From: Calliopum simillimum
Taxonomy: Eukaryota > Arthropoda > Insecta > Diptera > Lauxaniidae
NCBI GenBank assembly: GCA_951812925.1
Contig: OX638371.1
Coordinates: forward strand, 83,895,697 to 83,959,696
DNA length: 64,000 nt
Direction of reading: 5' to 3'
Shown: positions 1 through 10,929 of the stretch, in pieces
How the letters are laid out: each line of letters starts with the position of its first letter
Numbering within the stretch: the first letter of the stretch is position 1
Made by a program: the position numbers and the translations under genes
Notes under the pieces: generated by a model
What the model was told of the DNA's origin: nothing
Database searches by the model: none
What the model saw: only the letters and a program-made list of their open reading frames with translations

Positions 1-199
1 GTATTTGTAAAATTTTTATAACAAAAGCAATAAAGGGGTGTAATATGCGGATATCCTTTAGCGGGGAAAAAGGGTATGAAATTCGGACAATGTAAATGTA
101 AAATTTCTGAATTTTTGCTGAAAATACATTGTCCTAACTTGTATTCTCTCTGGAAATCCTAGGAGGAGGGAGCATAAGACCAAAATAAAACGTTTTCGT

Positions 200-346
200 T
201 TGTCACAATTCTTTACGATGACTTTTATCTCTTTCTAAGTACTTTCCGATTCTTAGATTTCCTTCTCTTCTGCCTTTTGGATTCCACTCAAGAGCTTGGC
301 GTCAGACTTTGCTGTGTGGTTTCCGGAGAGTATGACCTATCCATCC
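200..346 (-). pseudogene. Non-LTR retrotransposon (LINE) ORF2 C-terminal fragment
   Basis: Read on the minus strand, this stretch gives WIGHTLRKP, then an in-frame stop, then RQALEWNPKGRR followed by a basic tail. The pattern W-x-GH-x-LR, a spacer, and a W-x-P-x-G-x-R-x-R/G-x-P block is typical of the region after the reverse transcriptase domain in several insect LINE families. No reverse transcriptase or endonuclease domain is visible nearby, so this is a dead 3' remnant. The exact clade cannot be set from this piece. Confidence 0.5.
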
Positions 347-789
347 CTACTAGCTAAACTTGATCTCGTTTACTGTGGGCATCTGGTTGTATTTCAGGTG
401 CAGTTTGGCGTTTGAGATAGTGCAAAGCCATTCTTAATAAATTTTGAACCAATATCGAATACCCCATTATTTCATGGAAATGCGGTTTTTAGATCTATGC
501 GGAGTGTAGAAATATTTTTCATTATTTTCTCAGAGGCGGAGACCATTTTTTTATATGACTTTAAATTTTTACTTAAAAAAAAATTTCTTCGAAATTCTTT
601 ACTGGTTCTTTTTTAAAGTGAAACTTCTTTGACGGCGTTGGTGGAAAATGTCAAGGTCGCGACACTTTTCGTTACATCGCATGATATTTCCCAAACCATA
701 GAAGCTATTTTGCCGAAATTTCGTAGGTAGCTGTATTACGTGACTACCATTGATTGCTAGTCTTTTGGGACATCCGAAAGTGTCCTTCA

Positions 790-1990
790 CCTTGGGGCTT
801 CATAATCAAAACCGAAGAATAATTAGATACAAAAGATGGAAATAAATCTATGGCAGACTATCAACAAGCTTTAATTGATTCATTTGCAGGGACATTCGAA
901 GGCTTCATAGTCAACACGAAGAATAACTAGATACTTATACTAGCGGAAAAACATCTAGTTATGGCGGAGAATGAACAAGCTTTATTTGATTAATTTTCAG
1001 GGACACCAGAAGGCTTCATAGTCAAATATCTAGATATACTAGGGGCGAGACATCTATGGCGGAGTATCAGCCAGCTTTGAATGATTAATTTACTAGTATA
1101 GCCGAAGGTCTCACGAAGGCTTCATAGTCAAAACGAAGAATATCTATATATGTATATAAAAATGAAATGGTGTCTGTATGTAGCTTATGGACGCAGAAAC
1201 TACACGGTCGATTTACACGATTTTTTTCATGGTATCTTATGGTCTGTAAAAGGTTCGTAAGGGAGTGAAATGCTGCTGAGGGGGACGGGGGTTGCACCCC
1301 CCGTACAAAAAAATACAAAAAATGCTATATCTCTGCACTTATACAAGCTATGATTATGAAAGTTGGTGAACTTATGCATATTGTGTCTATTATTCACAAT
1401 GCAAAACATGGGGGATATAAGGTGTGGGAGAATTGCATCCTCTTTACAAAAAATATACAAAATGCTATATTTTTTCACATATGTCAGATATCGTTTTAAG
1501 ACTTGGTTCATACATGGTTGTATATTCTATCTACCATTCACCTTGAAAAATTTGAGGGGGAGGCGGGGGGGTGAGAAGGGACTCACCTTTTATACAAAAA
1601 ATATATAAAATGATATATCTCTGTACATATGGGAGCTATGATTATAAAAGTTGACACATGGATCTTAAAATCCTTAGTGATTGGAAGAGAGAGACGATGG
1701 AGATGGGTAGGACTTCATACGTAAAGGCAAAATATAAACAGAGAAAACATCTATCTAGATATGCTAGAGGGAGAAATCTATGTCGGACTACGACACCCGA
1801 AGGTTTCCGAAGGTCACCCCAAGGATTCATATTCAAAACGAAGAATATCTTGATATACTATGTAGAGGTACAACATTTATGGCAGACTATCAATAAGTTT
1901 TTAATTGATTCCTTTCCTGGGACACTCGAAAAGCTTTCCGAAGGCTTCATAGCCAAACCAAGAATATTTAGATATTCATTGATGTCATGC
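790..1990 (+). repeat. Degenerate ~105-120 bp tandem repeat block
   Basis: A unit containing GGCTTCATAGTCAAAACGAA, then AGATATACTAG, then CATCTATGGCGGA, then CAAGCTTTAATTGATT recurs with starts near 796, 901, 1012 and 1118, and again near 1822 and 1942. The block is interrupted at 1140-1665 by a different repeat. Inverted copies of the same unit lie at 16598-16800. Units are too diverged for a young satellite. They may be internal repeats of an old mobile element. Confidence 0.6.
1140..1665 (+). repeat. Dispersed repeat with three G-rich internal units
   Basis: Three diverged units of roughly 150-200 bp each contain a G-rich run (GGGGGACGGGGG, ATGGGGGATATAAGG, GGGGGAGGCGGGGGGG) followed by an ACAAAAAATATACAAAATG block and a 'ctatgattat(g/a)aaagttg' block. 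This resembles the internal repeats of Helitron/DINE-type elements of flies, but the termini are not resolved. Open frames here (1227-1511 minus, 1363-1608 plus) are low-complexity and show no conserved domain. Confidence 0.4.
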
Positions 1991-2358
1991 CTACTTTTCA
2001 AACATAAGTTTCACTTGGTTGCACGAATAACTAAAATAAACCGAATTTATTTGAAACACCAATTTTTGAAATTTATTTCAAGGAGCTTTTTTTGCAATTT
2101 CCAATGCTGATTTTTATTTTTTGTCTACATATTTCAAATAGTTTTTAAGATAATGTATCGAAACCAAAATTTTCGGCAAAACTTTTGCTTTCGACGTCAG
2201 AAGGGAGGAAGTGAATTTTGCACCAGATCAGAGCATTTCGAGGTTGAACATGTCCGATGGAGTAACATTTCAATTTGCTAGGGTTGTTAGAAATTAATGG
2301 TTTTTACCATTTTTGTTTTGTTGACAAAAAATAAAATTAATTAAAATGTTCAACTTAC

Positions 2359-2424
2359 TTTGTAAACTTGGCCATATGTACCATTGCCAACAACCTCAAT
2401 AAGTTCGAATATACCAGCAGGATC
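2359..2424 (-). CDS. msn: misshapen kinase, coding exon 2 (start of kinase domain)
   Basis: On the minus strand a 66-nt exon lies between TTTTAG (acceptor) and GTAAGT (donor). It encodes DPAGIFELIEVVGNGTYGQVYK in phase 0, 22 residues. It contains the glycine-rich ATP-binding loop GNGTYGQV that opens the Ste20/germinal-centre kinase (MAP4K4/TNIK/MINK/Msn) domain. It follows directly from the phase-0 end of exon 1 at 17756, giving ...DLNALK|DPAGIFEL..., which is the known Msn N-terminus. Misshapen acts upstream of JNK signalling and in Hippo-related control in the cytoplasm and cortex. The rest of the kinase domain lies beyond the left edge of the window. Identification is from recalled family sequence, not a search. 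Confidence 0.93.
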
Positions 2425-2879
2425 CTAAAATTTAAAAGAAATAATTCTTGTATTAGCAATAAATAATTTTAATAAAAAATTTTAATACATATAGGTTTAC
2501 ATTAATTTGAAAAAATGTTGAAGCGCTTGTTTTTAATTAAAAAAAAAAAAGAATAAAAAAAAAAATTACTACCAACTGGGGGGCGAATCTGGGCTACCGG
2601 GATATTAATTTGCAAACAATAGACTTTAGAAAACTATGCTATTAAAGACTTATCAGATGTTGAGAAATGAAGTTTGTATATTAAACAAATTCCTGTTGTT
2701 TTTTTTTATAAGTATTCTGTGTTCTTTCTCTACCCTTCTTTTGATAAAAACATTACCCAAATTTTGAATCAAAAACGTTTACAAAAAATTACACAAAATT
2801 ATACGCATAAAAGGATAAAAAAAACAAACATAAAAAAATTTTTTTTTTATCATCATTAAAATTAATCAAAGCAATTCCG

Positions 2880-3300
2880 TTTTGAGTTCGTATTTACGGA
2901 TTCGAAACGGATTTACTCAGGTTCAAACCCTACCACAGATGGATTTTTATCCTTTTTTTTCTTCCTTTTTTATTTTTTAATTGTTAATAAGCTAAGTTTT
3001 TTTGGAAATATACAGCATTAAAATTTTTAAAACCGAGTCCGGTTTGAATTCGTTTTTACATACGTTTCGGATTCGAAACGGGTCCGTCACGGCGGATCTA
3101 CCCGGGCTCGAATCCTACCATAGGCAGATCATTATATTTTTTTTTTTTCTGCTTTTCCTGTTTTTTTTAATCGCTAATAAGCGCTTCAAAATGTTTTTTT
3201 TTTTTAACACAGCATTAACATTATAAAAAGCAAATCCGTTTTGAGTTCGTTTTTGATGTACGTTCATAACGGATTCTCATCCGTTTTTGAGCACATTGGG
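2880..3300 (+). repeat. Cluster of SINE-like units with tRNA B-box motifs
   Basis: Three related units begin with 'tccgttttgagttcg'-type sequence (near 2876, 3036 and 3232). The first two carry B-box-like motifs, GGTTCAAACCC (2920-2930) and GGCTCGAATCC (3105-3115), each followed by CTACCA, an AG-rich stretch and then long T runs. The third ends before a B box. A clear A box is not visible. These could be tRNA-derived SINEs with T-rich 3' ends, but the assignment is tentative. Confidence 0.4.
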
Positions 3301-6300
3301 TGTGTATAAGCGCGTATGAATCAAATTTAAATTACATCACCTAATTAAAACTGACACGCCCAAATGAATTTCATAACAATAACAAAAAGAAAATGATGTA
3401 TTTTATAAATACATACATACGATGATGCTAAATTTAGTTTGCGTGTTTATAATTTTAAGACAGGTCGTTGACATTTTTTTTATATCTACTTCTTTAGCTC
3501 TATGAATGAATTTTTCTACGGGGTTAGTGCATGTGCGTATTTTTTTTTTTTTTCAATTACGAAATATTTATACGACAATTACTTCAACATTTGCACCATA
3601 TCCAGGTAAATCACCTACTTCGCATCGAATTGACTCAACTTCCTCATTCAATAGAAAATTTTTTATCGATTCAACCAAAAAGTAAATGAAAAATGAAGTA
3701 CACAAAACACGCAAAAAGACATAAAATTAAGAGAAAAAAAAAAATAATAAATAAATTTTCATATCAATTGAATTTGTCATCGAAACGAGTGGAACAAACT
3801 TCGAGTAAAACATCATCATACAAAGAAAAAGAAGGTACTCAAGTTAAAAACGTCGACAACGTCGCTGGCGTCTTCATTCCAATCGCAGCACAATACTTTT
3901 GTGTTGAAAGAAAGAAAGAAAAAAAAAAACAAAAAAAATTCAAAAGCAATGTAGATGAAAAATAAGAACTAAAGAGCTACAAAATAAATAAAAAAAAAAA
4001 ATACAACAACTAAAGAATGAACTAAAAATATTTCCGTTAGTCAAACTGACAAGCAGCCAGCCTGCGAGTCACTCAACAGTATGGATGGAGTTAAGAGAAT
4101 TCTTGGGTGTTTTTGATGTTGCTGCGCTACTGCTGCCGCTGCTTCTGTCGATGACGACGTTGCCGTTAGTACTGTTGTTGTCGCACTGCCGTTTAGGTTT
4201 TTTCTTTTAGTTTAATTTTAATGTGGCATGCATTTGAGGTTTGTTTGTACAGTAGAACATTTCGCTAATACCGGCTACTTAATAATATTGAATAAAATTT
4301 GAATTATACTATACATGTATTTTTTCAACTGAACTTTACAGGGTAGGTGTCTGCGTAGAACAAAAGTGAACCAATTTTTTTGTGATTGTAGTCTCTTTAA
4401 AAGCGCTTGTCCCCATAGAAATTCAGAAGCACTTACACATTGATTTTTTGTAAGGCTGCAGTAAGAACAACATGGGTTCGAACCCAGCGGTGATGCTTTT
4501 TTTCATTGTTTTTTTTTTTGCTTTATTTTTTTTTTTTTTATTAAATTATTTTTTATTCAACATTTTTTTATTTCACTTTTCTATTTTCTTTTCTCTGACT
4601 ACACAATGGTTCTATGTAAGGCCGTGGAAGCATTCGAATCTCAAATTCTGTTTTGACAACATTTGCTTAATACACAAATTTAATACCTCTTCGTCGTATC
4701 GGGCATTAATAGATCTGTTGTTTGTGTACAACAGGTGCATTAAAGGGTGTGTTTTCTAGTTTTATTTTTGTATGAACTGTGTTGCCGTTAGCAAATTTTT
4801 CTATGATTTTGAGCTCTTTTAGTTACTTTTTCAGCGTTATGGCTTGTTTCCGCACACCAAATTGTTTGAGGACCCACAGACGGGATTAAGTGTAGATGAA
4901 ATTAAACAAATATATCAGCGGTTGGGACAATAATATCCCAAAAATTTTTTAATAAATACATAACTCGGTTATTAACGTCACGTAAATTGAATGAATTAAT
5001 AAAATTAATGCAATTTTAAGTAACCACTGTTTTTTCTTATAACCACTCCAAACACATTATATCCCAAAAATTCAAATCAAAAATATATGTTGGGAGTATA
5101 GACCGGAAAGCCTTTGGCGGTGAAAAATTGAATTTAGAGACGGTCAAACATTTTACTTAAATTAAGTTTCTAAGATTACTCCATCACAAAGATTGTGTAC
5201 CCAACAGTTTATTTTTGGGTCGAGAGGGATAAAAAGAATATGGCTGCTCAACACAAAATTGGTGCATGAAAGGCTAAAGCGCCGAAAAACCTTTTTCTAG
5301 TTTAGAGCTAAACTACTACACGCAGTCCTCATTGACATCGACAAACCAACTCAAACGCCCAGTTCCACCAAAAGTGCAACAAGCAGATGCGGATAGCAAA
5401 TGTGATACGCTATTTTGGTTTGAGTCCACAAGGTGACTAGTAGGAAAGATGATTTATCAAGTCGTTAAAGAAGGAAAACCAAGAATCGAGAAAGTCGTGA
5501 AGAGAATTCAAGGTTATTCCAAAATATCGCATTTTAAGCCGTTAAAAATTCTCTCTTGGTTTTACGCTCATATTAAAGATATTAAAGATATGTTTTGTTT
5601 TCTTTTCATGAAAATAATAAAAAATAAATGTAGGCCATGGAGTTATTTTTTTTTTTTTTTTGTAATCTTATTACTAAAAATAGTACCTACTTTTTTGTTA
5701 AATACCAGAAAACTTAATTAAACCTTGATTTAATACTTTTTAGAAACATTTCGATTAAGAATTCTGCCAAGTTATTATTTGCATGGAATTGCTGTATAGC
5801 TAATTTTTTTATGTTATAAACAAAGAATAATGCCCACTGTATGCTATGGGCATATGATATGCATTGGTGTTTGTTGGTCCGATGTTGATATCTGGTTAAT
5901 GTTGGTGCTGGTGCTGCTGGCGGCGGTGTTGCATGTGTGCCAATTGTTTACACAAGAGTTGCAGCAGTAACAACAAAAACAACAACACCGATTGTACATA
6001 GTAGTAATAGTAGCAGCACCAACAACAACAAATTTTAAGAAAAAACTGGAAATGTTTAAATATTGTAGCACAAAATACTGACAACAGCTAAAAGCAACAA
6101 ATTAAACAGGATTGAACTCTTGTTGCGTTAATGGTTGTTGTTGTTGCTATACTGCATGCAGTTTATTTCATCAGTTCGTTACCAAAAGAAAAAAAAAACA
6201 ACCGAAATAAATGTGGGCGAACATGTTTTTCCTGTGCATCTGAACTAATGATAAGAAACAATAACAATTTGGGAAAATAAAAAAAATTTAGATAAGAAAA

Positions 6301-6924
6301 TTTGTAAAAAATTTAAGTAGAAAAAAAAAACATTAAACCCCTTTCCACCAAATGCAATCATTACAAATACAAAGTTCCGCTATTTCCTTTCTTTAGTCTG
6401 ATATTGAAATGATAAGACTGACAAATTTAATTTTAGAACTAATCGTAATAAATTAAAAAAAAAACAACTTAAAACTATTAAAACTAGGTACTTTTTTTCA
6501 GGACCGATCATGCTGTTGATAGGGGTTTTTCTTATCAACACGACGTTATTATTCGTTTTATACAAAAAAACATATCTATCACAAATGCAATATTTCATTT
6601 TCTTAGAAATTAGTTGACACGGCGCTATTTATTGAAATGGATTGAAATTGTTGAAAAAGAAAACGTAAGATCATTGACGACAGGTAAAAATTATTAGAAT
6701 AGTTAAAACAAAAACGTTTTCAAATTAAATTATTCCCCATTTATACGACACTTTACTTCGTAATGACTTGAACCATGTTATTGGGATACTCTCGCATTAA
6801 CGCAATTTTAACCCGTTTTAAAACTTTAAAGCGTGTCGCCATAAATAACTTTTTTAATCCGAATTTAGCATTGCTAAATTTAAGTGTCCCTATAAACACC
6901 TATTTACAGCTTTACGGTTTAAAA
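3301..6924. other. Intronic sequence with low-complexity tracts
   Basis: I see no conserved coding exon here. The stretch contains homopolymer A and T runs, CTG/CAG and CAA-type triplet tracts (about 4120-4200 and 5900-6160, the fly 'opa'-like pattern) and one SINE-like unit near 4440. The open frames at 3693-3965 (K-rich) and 5844-6084 (C/N-rich) follow these biased tracts and are not believable genes. Confidence 0.6.
4436..4520 (+). repeat. SINE-like unit with perfect B box
   Basis: GGGTTCGAACCC at 4473-4484 is a perfect pol III B-box core, preceded by 'aaggctgcagtaagaac' and followed after about 12 nt by T-rich sequence. The motif is palindromic, so strand is uncertain. The layout (B box, short linker, T tract) matches the units at 2880-3300 and 41386. 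Confidence 0.35.
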
Positions 6925-7095
6925 CAGCTGTTTTAAACATAGAGAAAACAACATTGTCAAAAGTGGCAGACACGTGGCTATTTTGAGCATGGCTCGTTCG
7001 TAGCAGTTATAACAACGCGCGTTGCTAAATGTGTTTCAACTACGCTCGTGAGTGATTTAACAACGCGCGTTGCTAAATAAAATACAAAAAAAAAA
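6925..7095 (+). repeat. Dispersed repeat shared with 42545-42690
   Basis: AGAGAAAACAACATTGTCAA followed by AAGTGGCAGA, ATGGCTCGTT and ACGCGCG/ATAAATAAAATACA blocks is repeated at 42545-42690 in the same orientation. In this copy the stretch AACAACGCGCGTTGCTAAAT occurs twice, about 55 bp apart. No ends or target duplication are visible. Confidence 0.5.
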
Positions 7096-7109
7096 TATTT
7101 TTTATATTA

Positions 7110-7765
7110 TTTTTATACCCTACACCCAGGGTATATTCACTTTGTCCTTCCGTTTGTAACGCAGAGAAGGAGGCGTGGCAGATATAGAAAAGTATATATA
7201 TTCTTGATCAGCGTTACTTCCTGAGTCGATATAGCCATACCCGTCTGTGTGGCTGGCTAGCTGTGCGTGGAAATATTTTTTACGGTAAAACTAACCAAGA
7301 TAATTCAATGAAATTTGACACACTGTCTCCGTCGTCAAAGTTAGCTCGTGGGATTGAAAATGAGCGAAATCGGTCAACGGACACGCCTACCGCCCATACA
7401 AAAAATATATTCAAAATGCAACTTTAGGAGTATTTTTCACGACAATACAACCGACATACACATAAATACTACGAATTGTAAGCGCAAGCTCTGAGAAAAA
7501 AAAAACGAACTCGGACAAGATGGCGTGGCACCTCCCATATAAGCAAAAGTTTCAAAACGCTATACTGAAAGCGCTTTTTGAGATAATCGAATTAAATTTT
7601 ACTCGGACACTAAGGACTACTAAGCTACTCTGAGCTAAAGTTAGATGAACTCAGACAAGAGGGCGTGGCGCCTCCTATATAAGCAAAAGTTTCAAAACGC
7701 TGAAAACGTTTTTCGAGATAATCCAACCAAATTTCACTCAGACACTAAGAACTATAAATGCAAAT
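7110..7765 (+). repeat. Helitron/DINE-1-like dispersed repeat
   Basis: It starts with TATACCCTACACCCAGGGTA, then 'gagaaggaggcgtggcaga', TATATATTCTTGATCAG, GAGTCGATATAGCCATACCC and GTCTGTGTGG. That order is the recognisable leader of the DINE-1/INE-1 class of fly Helitron-derived repeats. It continues with two tandem units of period 141 bp (GACAAGATGGCGTGGCACCT at 7513 and its variant at 7654). An inverted copy lies at 26510-26906, with shorter copies at 50470 and 59249. There is no coding capacity. Confidence 0.65.
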
Positions 7766-7829
7766 GAAGTTAGTTTATTGACTGTTTTTTTTGCTTGTAT
7801 AGTACTAATGAAAGTACCAACGTGCTTTT

Positions 7830-7990
7830 TCTAAATTGAAGTATGATAGTTTTATATTGAACTAATTAAACAGTCATTTTTGCAATATTTCAACAACAGA
7901 CGCAAGCAAGTGTTAACATGGAAATTGATTACATATGTTTCGGCTACTTCCACATACATATTTATACATTTTCATATATAAACATACTCA
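7830..7990 (+). repeat. Dispersed repeat, inverted copy at 27990-28120
   Basis: AGTTTTATATTGAACTAATT then AAACAGTCATTTTTGCA, ACAGACGCAAGCAAGTGTTA and ACATATGTTTCGGCTA recur in reverse complement at 27990-28120. The two copies lie next to another shared pair (8125-8510 and 27340-27425), so both may be parts of one larger element. Confidence 0.55.
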
Positions 7991-8004
7991 TCAGATCAGT
8001 TTTA

Positions 8005-8095
8005 GTTAAAACCGTACTCGAACCCGTGACTCCGGTTTTCTAATGAAAAAAAAAACGCGCTGCTTAAGCGATTGTGCTATAGGTCACGAATAAAC
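8005..8095 (-). repeat. tRNA-derived SINE candidate
   Basis: On the minus strand an A-box-like TAGCACAATCGC (8079-8068) is followed about 45 nt later by the B-box-like GGGTTCGAGTAC (8025-8014), the spacing and order of a tRNA-type internal pol III promoter. An A10 insertion separates them. No cloverleaf is complete, so this is a SINE head or a decayed tRNA-like unit rather than a tRNA gene. Confidence 0.45.
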
Positions 8096-8124
8096 TCTCT
8101 GAACAGGATCCCCATTATGAATAA

Positions 8125-8510
8125 ATCATAAGGCTCACTACTAGCGCCGTCTGTTGTGAAAAATTGCCAAATTGTTAGTTGGTAACACACTCTGGTTTTG
8201 AGACATGCTACGCAAGCTACAATTAAAACCTACAAGGGCGGATTTGTTTTCCACATACAATGCAGGCTTTCGAATGCAAATGTTAAATCCAAATCAGCAA
8301 CGAAATGTAGTTAAAACACTCACGAACGTGGTAAGAACTCATTTAGCAATGCAAGTTATGCTTTTTTCTTCGCTCTGTGTACATTTAATTTCAGACGCAG
8401 AGTTAAGGCCAATAACGCGCCGGCAGTAGCAGTCTTCGAAGCAGTATTTTACTGACTGTATTTGCTGCCACTGACGATATATAGCGCGTCGGCAGTGGCA
8501 GTTTTCGCAA
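8125..8510 (+). repeat. Dispersed repeat related to 27340-27425
   Basis: CGCCGTCTGTTGTG, TTAGTTGGTAACACACTC and TGGTTTTGAGAC are matched in reverse complement near 27310-27380. The 3' part has two GGCAGT(A/G)GCAGT tracts at about 8420 and 8490. The 74-codon open frame at 8205-8429 lies wholly inside the repeat and is not a gene. Confidence 0.5.
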
Positions 8511-10196
8511 ACAAACTCAATAATTGTTCTTTTAATTTTATCGCAAAACTCACAATATTATCTCAAATGGTTTGCGTTTTATTCAAAAAAAAAGTTGCCA
8601 AGTCCCTATTAAAAACCCTTTACATAAACCCCCGAAATCGGTTAAAAATAAATGTGCTAAAAATTTTTAATCGCACAAAATCACCCAAAATAGTTTTTTA
8701 GGGTAACTTAAGATTTTGAGGGTGTATTACAATTTTTAAGTATATGTGACACGACGAGACCTACAATATCTACTAGGTCTTTTAAAAGGTGCATGTAATT
8801 TTTTGGATTTTGTTGCACTGTGTAGTTTCAAAAGAATTTTAAAAATAAGTAGGTAGTTATAACTAAAAACACAAATTTTCTCAATTTATGTTTTTCGGAC
8901 CTAACCGCATCAGCTAGTGTCGTGCAAACGATGTAAATTGATAATATTGAGGAAAACTTAATACTCAGCGCAGATAGTCTTTTTTTATATTTAATTAACT
9001 TTTTTGTTACTGCAGCACTAAAATCAGACAATTATTATTTTATTTTAAAACCCAATTTTAAGCATCACTACCCAAGAATAACACGTTAGAAGTGATTTTA
9101 ATACATATACAGGTCTTAACTTTTTCCTTATCAATATCGCAAAGATTTTTCAAATCAAAATTGTTACGATAAATCTAAGTAAAGTTATTTTTAATAAAAC
9201 AAACTGTAAGAATTCTTGGTTTTTTATTAAAATTCCTTTTAATGTCAAAGCAAGCAAGCAGGCCAAATGCGTGAACTTTTCTTTTTGTCATTGTTATTGT
9301 GGTAGCTATATTTATTCATTTTTTTTACAACATTTTTATGTTCATCGAAACAGTTTTCCAGTTTGTAGAGTCGTCGTTCGTTGTCATCGTTATTCAGTTA
9401 TTTATCCCCTCAATTTTCCTTAAGCCCAACCGGTGTCGTTGTGCTTTTTCTCAATGAGTTGCTTGACATCTTAGCAACTATACTAAACACCACCTCCCAC
9501 TAAAATCTACCCATCCACCCACTCTGTACAGTGTAGATAGAAAGTGAGATGAAAATAAAAAAAAATTGAATTTTTTTTTTATTATTCCTTGTGCCGAGAC
9601 AAAAACGAGACAAGAATGAATTTTTTTTTTTTTTTAGTTTACTTTATTATAAGGAGCAGATACACGCACACAGAGCATCCAAATCTTTGCTTGCGTATTT
9701 ATGTATGTTTTGCCTATCTGTATACAATTTTCGTTTATATGTATTAATATGTCTATTCACCACTGGCTTACAAGAGGGTGTTGAGCTTTAAAGGTCATTA
9801 AACATTTATCTCAATCAAGTGGCTAAAGAGACCCTTGCAACGAACGAACTTCGAAAGCGAGGAAATTATAAAGGTGAAAAATAAACCACGTGCAATAAGG
9901 AATTTTTCATATTTATGGGAATAATTTATTTCAAATAACGGCTCTGTCGCTCTTAAAAACTCAATTGAAAAAAACTCCAAATTTTAAATTTCATGTTGAG
10001 TTTTTAATGAATAACCCTTTCCATTTTTAAAGTAGATGGTTTTATTTTTTAGATTGGCGATAGCCCTGGCAGCTAGTGCCAAAAAAATATTTATTGTAAA
10101 TTTATTTTATAATAAATAAATAATAATAATAAAACTTTTTAGTGTGGGGTCAGTCAGATACTTTTGATATGACTTTAATTTCGATGTTTGCTTATA
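8511..10196. other. Unannotated intronic stretch
   Basis: This is AT-rich sequence of the msn intron. I see no conserved exon, RNA gene or element ends. The small open frames (8828-9031 minus, 9591-9791 plus) have no recognisable domain. Confidence 0.6.
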
Positions 10197-10929
10197 CGTA
10201 GGGTACTATTTATGGTACGGGAACTGGCAACACTAATGTCAATAGCTAAAATCTGGCAACACAATAGTAAAGTTTGACATTTTTTAGCATATACGTACTC
10301 ACAACGTTTTGATGTACAAGTGCTATTTCTTTTGTTTACAGTGCGTTAAGAACATCAATTTGGCGAGCCTTTTTTTGAGCGATTGATAATTTAGGAGGTA
10401 TCCAACGAGAACAAATTTTTTTTAACAACTAAGTGTTCCTGCAAAATCGAATGTATTGAAGTGAAACTAATGTGCAAGGGTGCCTCCACAATATATCACA
10501 TGACGATCTTGCATTATCAGTTCATGCACCGCATCGATGTTTTGTGGCACAACAACCGATTTTGGACGACCTTCACGGAATTCGTCAGCGACCGAACTAC
10601 GACCACGATTGAATTCACTATACCAGCGATATACTGTGGTTTTTGATGGTGCTTTATCGTAATATAAAGGACTGAGTTCATCGACACATTCTTGTTTAGA
10701 TAATCCACGTCGAAAGTTGTGAGAAATAAATATGAGATAATCTCCTGAAATTTCCATTTTTTGGCCAAATTGATTTTCTTAACTCACTGTAAACAAAACA
10801 AATAGCACTTGTACATCAAAACGTTGTGAGTACGTTTATGCTAGAAAACGTCAAACTTTATAATGGTGTTGGCAGATTTGAGCTATTAGTGTTGCCAGTT
10901 CCCGAAATATACATAAAGAGTACCCATCG
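10197..10929 (-). mobile_element. Mariner deletion derivative with long TIRs (733 bp)
   Basis: TA dinucleotides flank the element (10195-10196 and 10930-10931). Ends read CGTAGGGTAC and CGATGGGTAC inwards, and the inverted repeat runs about 160 bp on each side through GGGAACTGGCAACACTAAT and ACGTTTTGATGTACAAGTGC. The transposase is in minus orientation and cut short internally. It is the same family as the copies at 61389-62117 and 49056-49293, and related at its transposase 5' end to 39502-40790. Confidence 0.88.
10362..10757 (-). pseudogene. Mariner transposase N-terminal remnant
   Basis: The start codon at 10757 opens MEISGDYLIF and continues with HNFRRGLSKQECVDELSPLY and FNRGRSSVADEFREGRPKS, the N-terminal helix-turn-helix part of a mariner transposase. 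A small deletion breaks the frame near 10470 (YCGG instead of YCEIEA). Recognisable sequence then continues in another frame to a basic SIAQKKAR block, after which the 3' inverted repeat follows directly. The whole catalytic DD34D domain is missing. It could only serve as substrate for a transposase supplied in trans. Confidence 0.85.

Noticed and set aside
3693..3965. 90-codon lysine-rich open frame
   Set aside because: Composition follows A-rich tracts; no homology pattern recognised and it lies inside the msn intron on the opposite strand.
5844..6160. Possible coding CAG/CAA repeat exon
   Set aside because: Triplet tracts of this type are common in fly introns; frames are interrupted and no splice sites frame them.
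8005..8095. A functional tRNA gene
   Set aside because: A and B boxes are present but an A-run splits the body and no cloverleaf can be formed.
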